This document shows positions 39,584-50,881 of a DNA stretch of 64,000 nucleotides, in pieces; position 1 is the stretch's first letter; each line of letters begins with the position of its first letter. A program made the translations under genes and the position numbers. The notes below the pieces were generated by a model. The model made no database searches, was not told where the DNA came from, and saw nothing but the letters and a program-made list of their open reading frames with translations. The DNA lies in the NCBI RefSeq assembly GCF_001884045.1, contig NZ_MACF01000046.1, positions 434,001-498,000 on the forward strand. The letters run 5' to 3'. The stretch is from Bacillus mobilis. Lineage in GTDB: Bacteria > Bacillota > Bacilli > Bacillales > Bacillaceae_G.

Positions 39584-40483
39584 GTGAATGTGAAGAAATT
39601 GTTACAATTATTCGTTGGATATTTACAAATTGAAAGAAATTATTCAAAATATACAATTGCAAGTTATCAAAATGATTTAGAACATTTTGTGCAATTTATG
39701 GAGCGAGAAGGCATATCCTCTTTTTTAGATGTTACATACGCGGATGTTCGTTTGTACTTAACGACGTTGCACGATGAAAAGTTAGCCCGTAAATCTGTCG
39801 CGAGAAAAGTATCAAGCCTACGAAGTTTATATCGTTTTTTGATGCGTGAAGGTTATCGGAAAGATAATCCGTTTGCACTTGCGTCACTCCCCAAAAAAGA
39901 ATTGTCAATCCCAAAGTTTTTATATGCTGAAGAATTAGAGGAATTGTTTGAAGTTTCTGATACGGAAACGCCGCTAGGTCAAAGGAATCAAGCTTTATTA
40001 GAATTGATGTATGCGACTGGAATCCGTGTGAGTGAATGTGTCAATTTACAACTTACCGATATTGACTTCGCGGTGGGAACAATTTTAGTAATGGGAAAAG
40101 GAAAAAAACAAAGGTATATTCCGTTCGGAAGCTATGCGCAAGATGCTTTAATTACTTATATAGAGAACGGGAGAAAACAGTTAGCTCGCAAAACTGAAGA
40201 ACACTCTCATATGGTATTTTTAAATGCGAAAGGCACGCCGCTAACAAGTCGAGGGGTACGCTATGTATTAAACGAACTCATTAAGAAAGCTTCACTGACA
40301 ATGCGGATCAGTCCCCATATGTTAAGGCATACATTTGCTACACATATGTTAGATGAAGGGGCAGATTTGCGTACTGTACAGGAGCTACTCGGTCATGAGA
40401 ATTTGTCGACGACACAAATTTATACGCATGTCTCTAAAGAAAGATTGCGTTCGGTCTACATGAAGCATCACCCACGGGCATAA
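39584..40483 (+). CDS. xerC: Tyrosine recombinase XerC (CodV)
   Basis: XerC acts with XerD at dif to resolve chromosome dimers. The 299-residue protein has an N-terminal SAM-like core-binding domain and the catalytic domain with Arg148 (GIRVSEC), His245-x-x-Arg248 (HMLRHTFATHML) and nucleophile Tyr280 (QIYTHVS). The start is probably GTG 39584, six bases after GAGGTG; GTG at 39575 and 39590 are in frame. Its position before hslVU-codY gives the B. subtilis name codV. It is a housekeeping recombinase, not evidence of a mobile element. Confidence 0.94.
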   Translation: MNVKKLLQLFVGYLQIERNYSKYTIASYQNDLEHFVQFMEREGISSFLDVTYADVRLYLTTLHDEKLARKSVARKVSSLRSLYRFLMREGYRKDNPFALASLPKKELSIPKFLYAEELEELFEVSDTETPLGQRNQALLELMYATGIRVSECVNLQLTDIDFAVGTILVMGKGKKQRYIPFGSYAQDALITYIENGRKQLARKTEEHSHMVFLNAKGTPLTSRGVRYVLNELIKKASLTMRISPHMLRHTFATHMLDEGADLRTVQELLGHENLSTTQIYTHVSKERLRSVYMKHHPRA

Positions 40484-40525
40484 ATTGCTTTTAAAGCTAT
40501 AAAAACATATAAAGGAGTTTTTTCT

Positions 40526-41068
40526 ATGGGAAATTTCCACGCTACAACGATATTTGCAGTTCATCATAATGGAGAATGTGCAATGGCTGGAGATGGCCAG
40601 GTGACGATGGGAAATGCAGTTGTAATGAAACATACAGCTCGTAAAGTCCGTAAACTTTTCCAAGGGAAAGTTTTAGCTGGCTTTGCAGGTTCCGTTGCTG
40701 ACGCATTTACTCTTTTTGAAATGTTTGAAGGAAAATTAGAAGAGTACAATGGAAACTTGCAGCGTGCTGCAGTTGAGATGGCAAAACAATGGCGTGGCGA
40801 CAAAATGTTACGTCAACTAGAAGCGATGCTCATTGTCATGGATAAAACAACTATGCTTCTTGTTTCAGGTACAGGAGAAGTAATCGAACCAGATGATGGT
40901 ATTTTAGCGATTGGATCTGGTGGGAATTATGCGCTTTCTGCAGGTCGTGCTTTAAAACAATATGCAAGTGAACATTTAACAGCGAAGCAAATTGCGAAAG
41001 CGAGTTTAGACATTGCTGGCGATATTTGTGTTTATACAAACCACAATATAATTGTGGAAGAATTGTAG
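40526..41068 (+). CDS. hslV: ATP-dependent protease subunit HslV (ClpQ)
   Basis: HslV is the proteasome-like peptidase that works with HslU. The 180-residue protein aligns with the family over [30 protein letters not shown] and [15 protein letters not shown]. It starts [12 protein letters not shown], six residues before the Thr-Thr that forms the active N-terminus in E. coli HslV; B. subtilis has [11 protein letters not shown] and is reported to use the N-terminal Ser. Here position 2 is Gly, so activity would need cleavage before Thr7 or another mechanism. ATG 40526 follows AAAGGAG and no alternative start exists. Confidence 0.95.
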   Translation: MGNFHATTIFAVHHNGECAMAGDGQVTMGNAVVMKHTARKVRKLFQGKVLAGFAGSVADAFTLFEMFEGKLEEYNGNLQRAAVEMAKQWRGDKMLRQLEAMLIVMDKTTMLLVSGTGEVIEPDDGILAIGSGGNYALSAGRALKQYASEHLTAKQIAKASLDIAGDICVYTNHNIIVEEL

Positions 41069-41090
41069 AATCGTAAGGGAGGCATTTTAT

Positions 41091-42482
41091 ATGCATTTAC
41101 ATTTTACTCCGCGTCAAATTGTGGAAAAATTAGATCAATACATTATCGGTCAAAAAGATGCGAAGAAAGCGGTTGCTGTAGCTTTAAGAAATCGATATCG
41201 TCGAAGTAAATTAGCTGAAAATCTACGTGATGAAATTGCGCCTAAAAATATTTTAATGATTGGACCAACGGGTGTTGGTAAAACAGAGGTAGCACGACGA
41301 ATGGCGAAACTCGTTGGAGCACCTTTTATTAAGGTTGAAGCTACGAAATTTACAGAAGTTGGATATGTAGGTAGAGATGTAGAATCGATGGTACGTGACC
41401 TTGTGGAAACGTCAGTTCGTATCGTGAAAGAAGAAATGGTAGTTAAAGTACAAGATAAAGCAGAAGAACAAGCGAACCAACGTCTTGTAGAAATTTTAGT
41501 GCCGAGTCCAGAGAAACAATCTGGATTTAAAAACCCATTAGAAATGCTATTTGGTGGTGCTCAAAATTCGAATCAAACATCTGATGCACAGGAAGATGTT
41601 GAAATCGAAAAGAAACGTCAAGATGTGGAAAGAAAGCTTGCTGCAGGACTTCTTGAAGATGAAATTGTATCGATTGAAGTGACTGAGCAACAGTCTTCCA
41701 TGTTCGATATGTTACAAGGAACTGGCATGGAACAAATGGGGATGAATTTCCAAGATGCATTAGGAAGTTTTATGCCGAAAAAAACAAAAAAACGTAAACT
41801 TTCTGTAAAAGAAGCAAGAAAACTCTTGACAAATGAGGAAGCACAGCGCTTAATTGATATGGATGAAGTTACACAAGAGGCTGTTTATCGTGCTGAACAG
41901 CTCGGGATTATTTTTATCGATGAAATTGACAAAATTGCTGGTAAGCAGTCGAATAGCGTAGATGTATCACGTGAAGGTGTGCAACGTGACATTCTGCCGA
42001 TTGTAGAAGGATCGAATGTTGCGACAAAATACGGATCAGTAAAAACGGATTATATTTTATTCGTTGCAGCTGGAGCGTTTCATATGTCTAAACCGTCGGA
42101 TTTAATTCCGGAACTGCAAGGGAGATTTCCGATTCGAGTAGAATTAACAAAATTATCGACAGATGATTTTGTTAAAATATTAATCGAGCCTGACAATGCG
42201 TTAATTAAACAATATATGGCTTTATTAGCGACTGAAGGTATAGAAATTGAATTTTCAGACGAAGCTATTCGTAAGATTGCTGAGATTGCTTATCAAGTTA
42301 ATCAGGATACAGATAATATTGGAGCAAGAAGACTTCATACGATTATGGAGAAGCTCCTTGAAGATTTATCGTTTGAAGCATCTGAAATTACGTTAGAGAA
42401 AATAACGATAACGCCTCAGTACGTTGAGGAGAAATTAGCAACGATTGCTAAAAATAAAGATGTGAGCCAGTTTATTTTGTAA
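41091..42482 (+). CDS. hslU: HslU ATPase (ClpY), unfoldase of HslV
   Basis: HslU is the AAA+ unfoldase for HslV. The 463-residue protein has GPTGVGKT (58-65), an inserted I domain (about 110-240), Walker B with Asp277-Glu278 (IFIDEIDK), the sensor and the C-terminal [12 protein letters not shown] and [18 protein letters not shown] 41091 follows AAGGGAGG; an upstream in-frame start (41052) lies inside hslV. It is co-transcribed with hslV and ends 77 bases before codY. Confidence 0.97.
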   Translation: MHLHFTPRQIVEKLDQYIIGQKDAKKAVAVALRNRYRRSKLAENLRDEIAPKNILMIGPTGVGKTEVARRMAKLVGAPFIKVEATKFTEVGYVGRDVESMVRDLVETSVRIVKEEMVVKVQDKAEEQANQRLVEILVPSPEKQSGFKNPLEMLFGGAQNSNQTSDAQEDVEIEKKRQDVERKLAAGLLEDEIVSIEVTEQQSSMFDMLQGTGMEQMGMNFQDALGSFMPKKTKKRKLSVKEARKLLTNEEAQRLIDMDEVTQEAVYRAEQLGIIFIDEIDKIAGKQSNSVDVSREGVQRDILPIVEGSNVATKYGSVKTDYILFVAAGAFHMSKPSDLIPELQGRFPIRVELTKLSTDDFVKILIEPDNALIKQYMALLATEGIEIEFSDEAIRKIAEIAYQVNQDTDNIGARRLHTIMEKLLEDLSFEASEITLEKITITPQYVEEKLATIAKNKDVSQFIL

Positions 42483-42559
42483 TTGTGTCATCAGGTGACT
42501 CGCCCTAGTTTCCAAGTGATGAAAAAATATGTGAGTAACATGTAGGAGGAACTTTTGAA

Positions 42560-43339
42560 ATGGAATTATTAGCAAAAACAAGAAAATTAAATGCGTTATT
42601 ACAGAGCGCAGCAGGAAAGCCTGTAAACTTTAGAGAAATGTCTGACACAATGTGTGAAGTAATCGAAGCGAACGTATTCGTAGTAAGTCGTCGTGGTAAA
42701 TTACTAGGTTATGCAATTCACCAACAAATTGAGAATGAGCGTATGAAACAAATGCTTGCAGAGCGTCAATTCCCGGAAGAATACACACAAAGCTTATTCA
42801 ACATTACAGAAACATCTTCTAACTTAGATGTAAACAGTGCTTACACAGCATTCCCAGTAGAAAATAGAGAATTATTCGGTCAAGGTTTAACTACAATCGT
42901 ACCAATCGTTGGTGGCGGTGAGCGTCTAGGTACATTAGTATTAGCTCGTCTTGGTCAAGAGTTCTTAGACGATGATTTAATCCTTGCTGAATACAGTTCA
43001 ACTGTAGTAGGTATGGAAATCTTACGTGAAAAAGCGGAAGAAATCGAAGAGGAAGCACGTAGTAAAGCTGTTGTTCAAATGGCGATTAGCTCATTATCTT
43101 ACAGTGAGTTAGAAGCAATTGAGCATATCTTCGAAGAATTAAATGGAACAGAAGGTTTACTAGTTGCAAGTAAAATTGCTGATCGCGTAGGAATTACTCG
43201 TTCTGTAATCGTAAATGCATTACGTAAATTAGAAAGTGCTGGTGTTATTGAGTCTCGCTCTTTAGGTATGAAAGGAACATACATTAAAGTGCTAAACGAC
43301 AAGTTTCTACAGGAACTTGCTAAATTAAAAACAAACTAA
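42560..43339 (+). CDS. codY: Global transcriptional regulator CodY
   Basis: CodY represses or activates metabolic, motility and virulence genes in response to GTP and branched-chain amino acids. The 259-residue protein has an N-terminal GAF domain that binds isoleucine/valine (about 1-155) and a winged helix-turn-helix with [21 protein letters not shown] starting at residue 203. The start is normal, behind TGTAGGAGGA. The 77-base gap before it contains a short inverted repeat TCATCA...TGATGA but no clear promoter. I saw no good CodY box in the window. Confidence 0.97.
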
Positions 43340-43344
43340 TTTAT

Positions 43345-43377
43345 AAAACTCTCCTCATTTTTTGAGGAGAGTTTTTT
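43345..43377 (+). terminator. Terminator after codY
   Basis: AAAACTCTCCTCA (43345-43357) pairs perfectly with TGAGGAGAGTTTT (43363-43375), loop TTTTT, with a T6 run at 43372-43377. Confidence 0.95.
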
Positions 43378-43537
43378 GTGTATAAAAGATTGCTGGTGTT
43401 GGCAAGTAGCGTCATAATCGTGTTTTTCGGAAAAGCTATGAATTGAATTTCATTTCTTTGCTTAAAAGAAATACAGGTTGGTAATACTAGAATTCGAGTG
43501 TGAACAAAGAAAGTTTTACATTCTTCGCATTTTCGAC
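43378..43537 (+). other. codY-rpsB gap, upstream part
   Basis: No gene or recognisable gene fragment is seen in this AT-rich part of the 350-base gap between codY and rpsB. In B. subtilis the fla/che operon (flgB onward) is inserted here; no remnant of it was recognised. Confidence 0.6.
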
Positions 43538-44391
<854 letters not shown>

Positions 44392-44400
44392 CAAAGTTGG

Positions 44401-44438
44401 AAAGGTGATAAGGGGTTCGGCCTTTTATCACCTTTTTT
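44401..44438 (+). terminator. Terminator/attenuator between rpsB and tsf
   Basis: AAAGGTGATAA-GG (44401-44413) pairs with CC-(TT)-TTATCACCTTT (44421-44435), loop GGTTCGG, followed by TTT. It would reduce tsf transcription relative to rpsB. Confidence 0.8.
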
Positions 44439-44472
44439 AAGGTATAAACACCTTTATAAAAGGTATAAATAC
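44439..44472 (+). repeat. Tandem 13-base repeats and small palindrome in the tsf leader
   Basis: AAGGTATAAACAC (44439-44451) recurs as AAGGTATAAATAC (44460-44472) with one change. Between them ACCTTT-ATA-AAAGGT (44450-44464) is a perfect inverted repeat. ACCTT and AAGGT segments here and in the preceding terminator can pair in alternative ways. Confidence 0.65.
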
Positions 44473-44494
44473 ATATTTTAGGAGGATGAATAGT

Positions 44495-45382
44495 ATGGCA
44501 ATCACTGCACAAATGGTAAAAGAATTACGTGAAAAAACTGGCGCAGGTATGATGGACTGCAAAAAAGCTTTAACAGAAACTAATGGCGACATGGAGAAGG
44601 CAATTGACTTCTTACGTGAAAAAGGTATCGCGAAAGCTGCTAAAAAAGCAGACCGCATCGCTGCTGAAGGTTTAACTTTCATCGAAACAAACGGTAACGA
44701 AGCTTTAATCTTAGAATTAAACTCTGAAACTGATTTCGTTGCGAAAAACGAAGGTTTCCAAGCGTTAATTAAAGAATTAGCTGCTCACTTATTAGCTAAC
44801 AAACCAGCTAACATTGAAGAAGCTATGGCTCAAACAATCGAAGGCGGCAAAACAGTAGAAGAGCACATCAACGAAGCAATCGCTAAAATTGGTGAAAAAC
44901 TTACACTTCGTCGTTTCGAAATCGTATCAAAAACTGATGCTGATGCATTCGGCGCTTACCTACACATGGGTGGACGTATTGGTGTATTAACAGTTCTTGA
45001 AGGTTCTACTGACGAAGCAGCTGCTAAAGATGTAGCAATGCACATCGCAGCAGTTAACCCTAAATACATCGACCGCGATGCTGTAACAGCTGAAGAAGTT
45101 GAGCATGAGCGTCAAGTATTAACACAACAAGCTTTAAACGAAGGCAAGCCTGAAAAAATCGTTGCAAAAATGGTTGAAGGACGCCTTGGCAAATTCTTCG
45201 AAGAAATTTGCTTACTTGACCAAGCATTCGTTAAAAACCCTGATATGAAAGTTCGTCAATTCGTTGAGTCTAAAGGCGGAACATTAAAAGGATTCGTTCG
45301 CTACGCTGTTGGTGAAGGTATCGAAAAACGCGAAGACAACTTTGCTGAAGAAGTAATGAACCAAGTAAAAGGTAGTAACTAA
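44495..45382 (+). CDS. tsf: Elongation factor Ts
   Basis: EF-Ts recycles EF-Tu-GDP to the GTP form. The 295-residue protein begins [26 protein letters not shown], has [18 protein letters not shown], and the C-terminal dimer/EF-Tu contact region. ATG 44495 is nine bases after GGAGG; an ATG at 44486 abuts the ribosome site and would add MNS. Codon use is strongly biased as in rpsB. It is followed by its own terminator. Confidence 0.97.
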   Translation: MAITAQMVKELREKTGAGMMDCKKALTETNGDMEKAIDFLREKGIAKAAKKADRIAAEGLTFIETNGNEALILELNSETDFVAKNEGFQALIKELAAHLLANKPANIEEAMAQTIEGGKTVEEHINEAIAKIGEKLTLRRFEIVSKTDADAFGAYLHMGGRIGVLTVLEGSTDEAAAKDVAMHIAAVNPKYIDRDAVTAEEVEHERQVLTQQALNEGKPEKIVAKMVEGRLGKFFEEICLLDQAFVKNPDMKVRQFVESKGGTLKGFVRYAVGEGIEKREDNFAEEVMNQVKGSN

Positions 45383-45391
45383 TAAAGATTA

Positions 45392-45416
45392 GGGAACACA
45401 TTGTGTTCCCTTTTTT
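45392..45416 (+). terminator. Terminator after tsf
   Basis: GGGAACAC (45392-45399) pairs with GTGTTCCC (45403-45410) around a three-base loop, then T6. Confidence 0.9.
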
Positions 45417-45448
45417 AAAATAAAGATGTAAGCAATTGGAGGTTCATT

Positions 45449-46171
45449 ATGAGTAAACCGAAATATAATCGTGTCGTATTAAAGCTAAGCGGAGAAGCGT
45501 TAGCTGGCGAACAAGGATTTGGAATTAACCCATCTGTTATTAAATCAGTTGCGGAACAAGTGAAAGAAATTGCAGAACTTGATGTAGAAGTTGCTGTTGT
45601 TGTTGGTGGCGGAAACATTTGGCGTGGAAAAATCGGAAGTGAAATGGGAATGGATCGTGCTGGAGCAGATTACATGGGTATGTTAGCAACAGTTATGAAC
45701 TCATTAGCTCTTCAAGATAGCCTAGAGAACATTGGAATTCAAACTCGTGTTCAAACTTCAATTGAAATGCGTCAAGTAGCAGAGCCTTACATTCGTCGTA
45801 AAGCAGTTCGTCATCTAGAGAAAAAACGTGTTGTGATCTTTGCAGCAGGTACAGGTAACCCGTATTTCTCTACAGATACAACGGCAGCACTACGTGCAGC
45901 GGAAATCGAAGCAGACGTTATCTTAATGGCGAAAAACAATGTAGATGGCGTATATAATGCAGATCCATCTCTTGACCCAACAGCTACGAAATACGAAACA
46001 CTTACTTACTTAGATGTATTAAAAGAAGGTTTAGGTGTAATGGATTCAACAGCTTCTTCTTTATGTATGGACAATGATATTCCATTAATTGTATTCTCTG
46101 TTATGGAAAAAGGTAACATTAAACGTGCCGTTTTAGGCGAAAATATTGGAACAGTTGTAAGGGGGAAATAA
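45449..46171 (+). CDS. pyrH: UMP kinase
   Basis: PyrH phosphorylates UMP to UDP and is a hexamer controlled by GTP and UTP. The 240-residue amino-acid-kinase-family protein has [43 protein letters not shown] and the C-terminal [18 protein letters not shown] 45449 follows TTGGAGG. It is two bases upstream of frr, an almost universal pairing. Confidence 0.97.
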   Translation: MSKPKYNRVVLKLSGEALAGEQGFGINPSVIKSVAEQVKEIAELDVEVAVVVGGGNIWRGKIGSEMGMDRAGADYMGMLATVMNSLALQDSLENIGIQTRVQTSIEMRQVAEPYIRRKAVRHLEKKRVVIFAAGTGNPYFSTDTTAALRAAEIEADVILMAKNNVDGVYNADPSLDPTATKYETLTYLDVLKEGLGVMDSTASSLCMDNDIPLIVFSVMEKGNIKRAVLGENIGTVVRGK

Positions 46172-46173
46172 AT

Positions 46174-46731
46174 ATGGGACAACAAGTATTGAAGTCTTCA
46201 AATGAAAAAATGGAAAAAGCAGTTGCTGCTTACTCTCGTGAATTGGCAACAGTTCGCGCAGGTCGTGCAAGCTCGTCTGTATTAGATAAAGTACAAGTTG
46301 ATTACTATGGTGCACCAACACCTGTTGTGCAATTAGCGAACATTACAGTTCCAGAAGCACGTTTACTTGTAATTCAACCGTATGATAAAACTTCTATCGG
46401 TGATATCGAAAAAGCAATTTTAAAAGCAGATTTAGGCTTAAACCCTTCTAATGATGGAACTGTAATTCGTATTGCATTCCCTGCATTAACAGAAGAGCGT
46501 CGTCGTGATCTTGTTAAAGTTGTGAAAAAATATGCTGAAGAAGCGAAAGTTGCTGTTCGTAACGTACGTCGTGACGGTAACGATGATCTTAAGAAGCTTG
46601 AAAAAGCTGGCGAGATTACAGAAGATGATTTAAGAGGATATACTGAAGATATCCAAAAAGAAACAGATAAATATATTGCAAAAGTTGACGAAATCGCAAA
46701 AAACAAAGAAAAAGAAATCATGGAAGTGTAA
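46174..46731 (+). CDS. frr: Ribosome recycling factor
   Basis: Frr, with EF-G, splits the post-termination ribosome. The 185-residue protein has the helical-bundle sequence with the conserved [18 protein letters not shown] and IVRDGND-like [17 protein letters not shown] region. It starts two bases after pyrH with the ribosome site GGGGGAAAT in the pyrH end, then a terminator follows. Length is typical. Confidence 0.97.
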   Translation: MGQQVLKSSNEKMEKAVAAYSRELATVRAGRASSSVLDKVQVDYYGAPTPVVQLANITVPEARLLVIQPYDKTSIGDIEKAILKADLGLNPSNDGTVIRIAFPALTEERRRDLVKVVKKYAEEAKVAVRNVRRDGNDDLKKLEKAGEITEDDLRGYTEDIQKETDKYIAKVDEIAKNKEKEIMEV

Positions 46732-46752
46732 TAGCGATACCTTCGCAAATAT

Positions 46753-46778
46753 GACCCTCTTCTTAAGGGGGTCTTTTT
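46753..46778 (+). terminator. Terminator after frr
   Basis: GACCCTCTT (46753-46761) pairs with AAGGGGGTC (46765-46773), loop CTT, followed by T5. Confidence 0.85.
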
Positions 46779-46816
46779 ACACTTTTAGGCATACGTCTGC
46801 TTGCTGGAGGGTATGA

Positions 46817-47593
46817 ATGATGTTTAAAAACTTTCCTTTTTTTAAAAGTAAAAAGGTCGCATCGTTTGATCATCTCGTTGAAAAAGTGAAAAAAGGATAT
46901 ATCCCAGAACATATTGCCATCATTATGGATGGTAATGGAAGATGGGCAAAGAGGAGAGCGATGCCTCGTATTGCGGGACATCATGAAGGCATGCAAGTTG
47001 TAAAGAAAATCACAAAATTTGCAAGCAAACTTAATGTAAAAGTATTAACTCTTTATGCTTTTTCAACTGAGAACTGGAAAAGACCTAAAAAGGAAGTTGA
47101 CTATTTAATGAGGCTTCCAGAAGAATTTCTAGGTACATTTTTACCAGAATTGATTGAAGAGAACGTACAAGTCCGAGTAATAGGACAACAAGATCGTCTT
47201 CCTACGCATACACGCAGAGCGATGGAAAAGGCCATGGAAGATACGAAAGAGAATACGGGATTAATTCTTAATTTCGCGTTAAACTATGGAAGTCGAGATG
47301 AAATCGTTTCTGCTGTGCAACATATGGTGAAAGATAGTGAGGAAGGAAAAATTCGTGTTGAAGATGTAAGTGAAGAAATGCTTTCTTCCTATTTAATGAC
47401 GAGTTCTTTACCTGACCCAGAGTTGTTAATCCGTACGAGCGGAGAGCTACGTATTAGTAATTTCATGTTATGGCAAATTGCATATTCGGAATTTTGGTTT
47501 ACAGATGTGTATTGGCCAGATTTTACCGAGGAGCATTTGCTAAATGCGATTACAGACTTTCAGCATAGAGGGCGCAGATTCGGAGGCGTGTAG
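46817..47593 (+). CDS. uppS: Undecaprenyl diphosphate synthase
   Basis: UppS makes C55 undecaprenyl diphosphate, the lipid carrier for peptidoglycan and teichoic acids, by cis-prenyl addition. The 258-residue protein has IAIIMDGNGRWAKRR (catalytic Asp38), FSTENWKRP, and the C-terminal PELLIRTSGELRISNFMLWQ. Start ATG 46817 or 46820 (double ATG) behind GGAGGG. It is followed 17 bases later by cdsA, placing two membrane-lipid enzymes together. Confidence 0.96.
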   Translation: MMFKNFPFFKSKKVASFDHLVEKVKKGYIPEHIAIIMDGNGRWAKRRAMPRIAGHHEGMQVVKKITKFASKLNVKVLTLYAFSTENWKRPKKEVDYLMRLPEEFLGTFLPELIEENVQVRVIGQQDRLPTHTRRAMEKAMEDTKENTGLILNFALNYGSRDEIVSAVQHMVKDSEEGKIRVEDVSEEMLSSYLMTSSLPDPELLIRTSGELRISNFMLWQIAYSEFWFTDVYWPDFTEEHLLNAITDFQHRGRRFGGV

Positions 47594-47610
47594 AAAGAGA
47601 GGGTTTGGTA

Positions 47611-48402
47611 GTGAAACAGAGAATTATTACTGGAGTGGTTGCTGCCGCGCTATTCATTCCCATCGTAATTTACGGTGGCGTGCCTTTTACGGTTTTAGTG
47701 TATGCACTTGCTTCTATAGGTTTATATGAATTAATTCGTATGAATAAGCTTACGCTTATTTCAATACCAACAGTTTTAGCTGCAGTATTATTATGGATTA
47801 TTTTAATTCCAAGTAGTGCATCAGAACTGTTTACGCAGATTGGATTAGGTAAATTAGAAATCACATTTGTGATTGTTTTATTACTTTTATCATATACAGT
47901 CCTTTCTAAGAATACATTTACTTTTGACAATGCTTCATTTTTACTAATGGCAACAGCATATGTTGGAATGGGATTTCTATATTTGAATGAAACGAGAATA
48001 TTAGGAATTAAATATGTGTTTTGTGCATTATTTGTTATATGGGCTACTGATTCAGGCGCATATTTCGTAGGAAAAGCATTAGGAAAAAGAAAATTATGGC
48101 CAGAAATTAGTCCTAATAAAACGATTGAAGGTTCATTAGGCGGCATCGTTTGTGGAATTATTGTGGCAGTTGTTTATAATATGTTCTTCCCAGTTGAGGC
48201 TAATGTAGGGATTTTAATTGTGTTGACAATTATCATTTCTATTTTTGGACAAATTGGCGATTTAGTACAATCTGCATTTAAACGTCATTATGGCGTAAAG
48301 GATTCAGGTACGATTTTACCTGGGCATGGTGGTATATTAGATCGAACAGATAGTTGGTTATTTGTTTTACCAATTCTCTACTTCTTATTACAATATAATT
48401 AA
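47611..48402 (+). CDS. cdsA: Phosphatidate cytidylyltransferase CdsA
   Basis: CdsA forms CDP-diacylglycerol from phosphatidate and CTP in the membrane. The 263-residue protein has about seven or eight hydrophobic segments and the diagnostic motif [15 protein letters not shown] followed by [13 protein letters not shown] near the C-terminus. I chose GTG 47611 (MKQRIITG, seven bases after AGAGAGGG); TTG 47605 is in frame but too near the ribosome site. It is part of uppS-cdsA-dxr-rseP. Confidence 0.95.
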   Translation: MKQRIITGVVAAALFIPIVIYGGVPFTVLVYALASIGLYELIRMNKLTLISIPTVLAAVLLWIILIPSSASELFTQIGLGKLEITFVIVLLLLSYTVLSKNTFTFDNASFLLMATAYVGMGFLYLNETRILGIKYVFCALFVIWATDSGAYFVGKALGKRKLWPEISPNKTIEGSLGGIVCGIIVAVVYNMFFPVEANVGILIVLTIIISIFGQIGDLVQSAFKRHYGVKDSGTILPGHGGILDRTDSWLFVLPILYFLLQYN

Positions 48403-48425
48403 TAAATGAACGAGGGGTTGGAGTC

Positions 48426-49568
48426 ATGAAAAACATTAGTTTATTAGGTGCAAGCGGATCAATTGGTACACAAACTTTAGATGTATTACGCTCGCACCCA
48501 GACCAATTCCGTCTCGTTGCTTTTTCTGTAGGGAAAAATATTGACTACGCAGTAAAGGTAATTCAAGAATTTTCTCCGCAAATCGTCTCTGTGCAAAGAG
48601 AGGAAGATGTTTTAAAATTACAAGCTGTTTCTGGTAATACAAAAATTGTATATGGTAGTGAAGGGCTTTTAGAAGTAGCATTACATCCAGATGCGGAGAT
48701 TGTAGTAAATGCTGTTGTAGGTAGCGTAGGGTTGTTACCAACACTTCGTGCAATTGAGGCGAAAAAAACAATTGGAATTGCAAATAAAGAAACGTTAGTA
48801 ACTGCAGGGCATCTTGTAATGGAAGCAGCGCGAAAACATAATGTTTCGTTACTTCCAGTAGATAGTGAACATTCAGCTATTTTTCAATGTTTGAATGGTG
48901 AAAATGAAAAAAGAATTTCTCGACTAGTTATTACGGCTTCTGGTGGAAGTTTTCGTGATAAAACGAGAGATGAATTGCATCATGTGACCGTAGAAGATGC
49001 GCTTCGACATCCAAACTGGTCAATGGGTTCGAAAATTACAATTGATTCTGCTACAATGATGAATAAGGGGCTAGAAGTAATTGAAGCACATTGGCTTTTT
49101 GGTATCCCTTATGAGCAAATCGATGTTGTTTTACATAAAGAAAGTATTATCCATTCTATGGTTGAATTTGAAGATCGTAGTGTAATGGCACAGCTTGGCT
49201 CACCTGATATGCGAGTACCAATTCAATACGCACTTACATATCCTGATCGATTGCCTCTTTCAGACACAAAACAGTTAAACTTATGGGAAATAGGAACGTT
49301 GCATTTTGAGAAAATGAACCAAGAACGATTCCGTTGCCTACGTTTTGCGTATGAAGCTGGAAAAGCAGGTGGAAGTATGCCAGCTGTAATGAATGCAGCG
49401 AATGAAGTAGCTGTTGAAGCTTTTTTACAAAAGAGAATTGGTTTCTTAACAGTGGAAGACCTCATTGAAAAAGCAATGAACCATCACAATGTCATTGCAC
49501 GTCCGAGCTTAGAGGAAATTCTGGAAATTGATGCAGCCACAAGACGGTTTGTGATGGAACAAATTTAG
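48426..49568 (+). CDS. dxr: 1-deoxy-D-xylulose 5-phosphate reductoisomerase
   Basis: Dxr carries out the first committed step of the methylerythritol phosphate isoprenoid pathway, supplying UppS. The 380-residue protein has the NADPH motif [12 protein letters not shown] (7-18), [20 protein letters not shown], and the metal-binding [18 protein letters not shown] 48426 follows GAGGGGTTGGAG. Upstream cdsA and downstream rseP are the normal neighbours. Confidence 0.97.
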   Translation: MKNISLLGASGSIGTQTLDVLRSHPDQFRLVAFSVGKNIDYAVKVIQEFSPQIVSVQREEDVLKLQAVSGNTKIVYGSEGLLEVALHPDAEIVVNAVVGSVGLLPTLRAIEAKKTIGIANKETLVTAGHLVMEAARKHNVSLLPVDSEHSAIFQCLNGENEKRISRLVITASGGSFRDKTRDELHHVTVEDALRHPNWSMGSKITIDSATMMNKGLEVIEAHWLFGIPYEQIDVVLHKESIIHSMVEFEDRSVMAQLGSPDMRVPIQYALTYPDRLPLSDTKQLNLWEIGTLHFEKMNQERFRCLRFAYEAGKAGGSMPAVMNAANEVAVEAFLQKRIGFLTVEDLIEKAMNHHNVIARPSLEEILEIDAATRRFVMEQI

Positions 49569-49585
49569 CAAAGGTGGTTATGGAA

Positions 49586-50842
49586 TTGAATACAGCGATT
49601 GCCTTTATATTAATTTTCGGTGCACTCGTATTTTTCCATGAGCTAGGGCATCTATATTTCGCAAAAAGAGCAGGTATTTTATGCCGTGAGTTTGCGATTG
49701 GTTTTGGTCCGAAAATATTCTCATTTGAAAAGAATGAAACGGTGTATACGATTCGATTACTGCCCCTTGGCGGCTATGTAAGAATGGCTGGCGAGGATGC
49801 AGATACAGTTGAGTTAAAGCCTGGTAAAAAGGTTGGCCTTGTATTAAATGAAAAAGACGAAGTTGCGAAATTAGTTTTTGATGGATATGAAAAGTATCCA
49901 AATGTTCGCGTCATTGAAGTCGAACAAGCTGATTTAGAGCATAATTTAACAATTTCGGGCTATGAAGAGTACGAGGAAGAGCTTCAAACATTCCGAGTGA
50001 ATGAAAAGGCTCGTATCATTACTGCTGGTGAAGAAATTCAAATTGCTCCGTATAATAGGCAGTTCGGCTCCAAGAAATTGGGTCAACGTGCTTTAACAAT
50101 CTTTGCGGGTCCTGCGATGAACTTCATTTTAGCATTTGTTATTTTTGTGATTCTTGGATTTGTACAAGGTGTTCCCGTTGACAAGCCAATGGTCGGAAAA
50201 GTAATGGAGAAAAGTGCAGCACAGCAAGCTGGATTAAAAGAAAATGATACAATTCAAGCAATCGATGGGAAAAACACAAGTACATGGAAAGATGTTGTTT
50301 CTATTGTACGTGAAAATCCAAATAAAGAAATTACGTTACAAGTAAAGCGTGATAGTGAACAGTTGAATGTGAAAGTAACGCCAACGCTCGATAAAGAAGG
50401 TAAAGAAGAAGTTGGTAGAATTGGTGTTTACTCTCCAGTAGAGAAAACAGTAATGGGTTCTATTAAATCAGGTTTTGAACAAACATACCAATGGACGAAA
50501 CTAATTTTTGAGTCTCTTGTGAAATTAGTAACTGGTCAATTCTCTATTAATGAGTTGTCAGGTCCAGTAGGAATTTATAATCTAACAGATCAAGTTGTAG
50601 ATTATGGATTTACACGTGTATTAAGTTTAGCAGCAGTTTTAAGTATTAACCTTGGTTTATTTAATTTACTACCAGTCCCTGCTTTAGACGGTGGACGTTT
50701 GTTCTTCTTCTTAATTGAGGCGTTACGAGGGAAACCAATTGACCGCCAAAAAGAAGGCATGGTTCACTTTATTGGTTTTGCATTACTAATGTTACTAATG
50801 TTAGTTGTAACTTGGAATGACATTCGTAAGTTTTTCTTGTAA
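49586..50842 (+). CDS. rseP: Site-2 zinc metalloprotease RseP (RasP)
   Basis: This intramembrane protease cuts anti-sigma factors such as RsiW and clears signal peptide remnants. The 418-residue protein has HEXXH (His18-Glu-Leu-Gly-His22) in the first transmembrane helix, a PDZ domain (about 205-265), a conserved LSGPVGIY and the third zinc ligand in the PALDGGR motif near residue 365. TTG 49586 (MNTAIAFIL, eight bases after AGGTGG) is preferred; ATG 49580 and GTG 49574 fall in or against the ribosome site. In B. subtilis it is named rasP. Confidence 0.94.
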   Translation: MNTAIAFILIFGALVFFHELGHLYFAKRAGILCREFAIGFGPKIFSFEKNETVYTIRLLPLGGYVRMAGEDADTVELKPGKKVGLVLNEKDEVAKLVFDGYEKYPNVRVIEVEQADLEHNLTISGYEEYEEELQTFRVNEKARIITAGEEIQIAPYNRQFGSKKLGQRALTIFAGPAMNFILAFVIFVILGFVQGVPVDKPMVGKVMEKSAAQQAGLKENDTIQAIDGKNTSTWKDVVSIVRENPNKEITLQVKRDSEQLNVKVTPTLDKEGKEEVGRIGVYSPVEKTVMGSIKSGFEQTYQWTKLIFESLVKLVTGQFSINELSGPVGIYNLTDQVVDYGFTRVLSLAAVLSINLGLFNLLPVPALDGGRLFFFLIEALRGKPIDRQKEGMVHFIGFALLMLLMLVVTWNDIRKFFL

Positions 50843-50881
50843 AATAAAGTGAAACTTATAATGAAATAGAGATCGTAGAAT

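Noticed and set aside
39584-40483. Tyrosine recombinase as a sign of an integrated element
   Set aside because: The protein is XerC and stands in the conserved topA-trmFO-xerC-hslVU-codY order; no attachment repeats, integrase-linked genes or base-composition change surround it.
42488-42522. TCATCA...TGATGA inverted repeat between hslU and codY
   Set aside because: Six-base arms with a wide loop and no T-run or promoter context; too weak to call a regulatory site.
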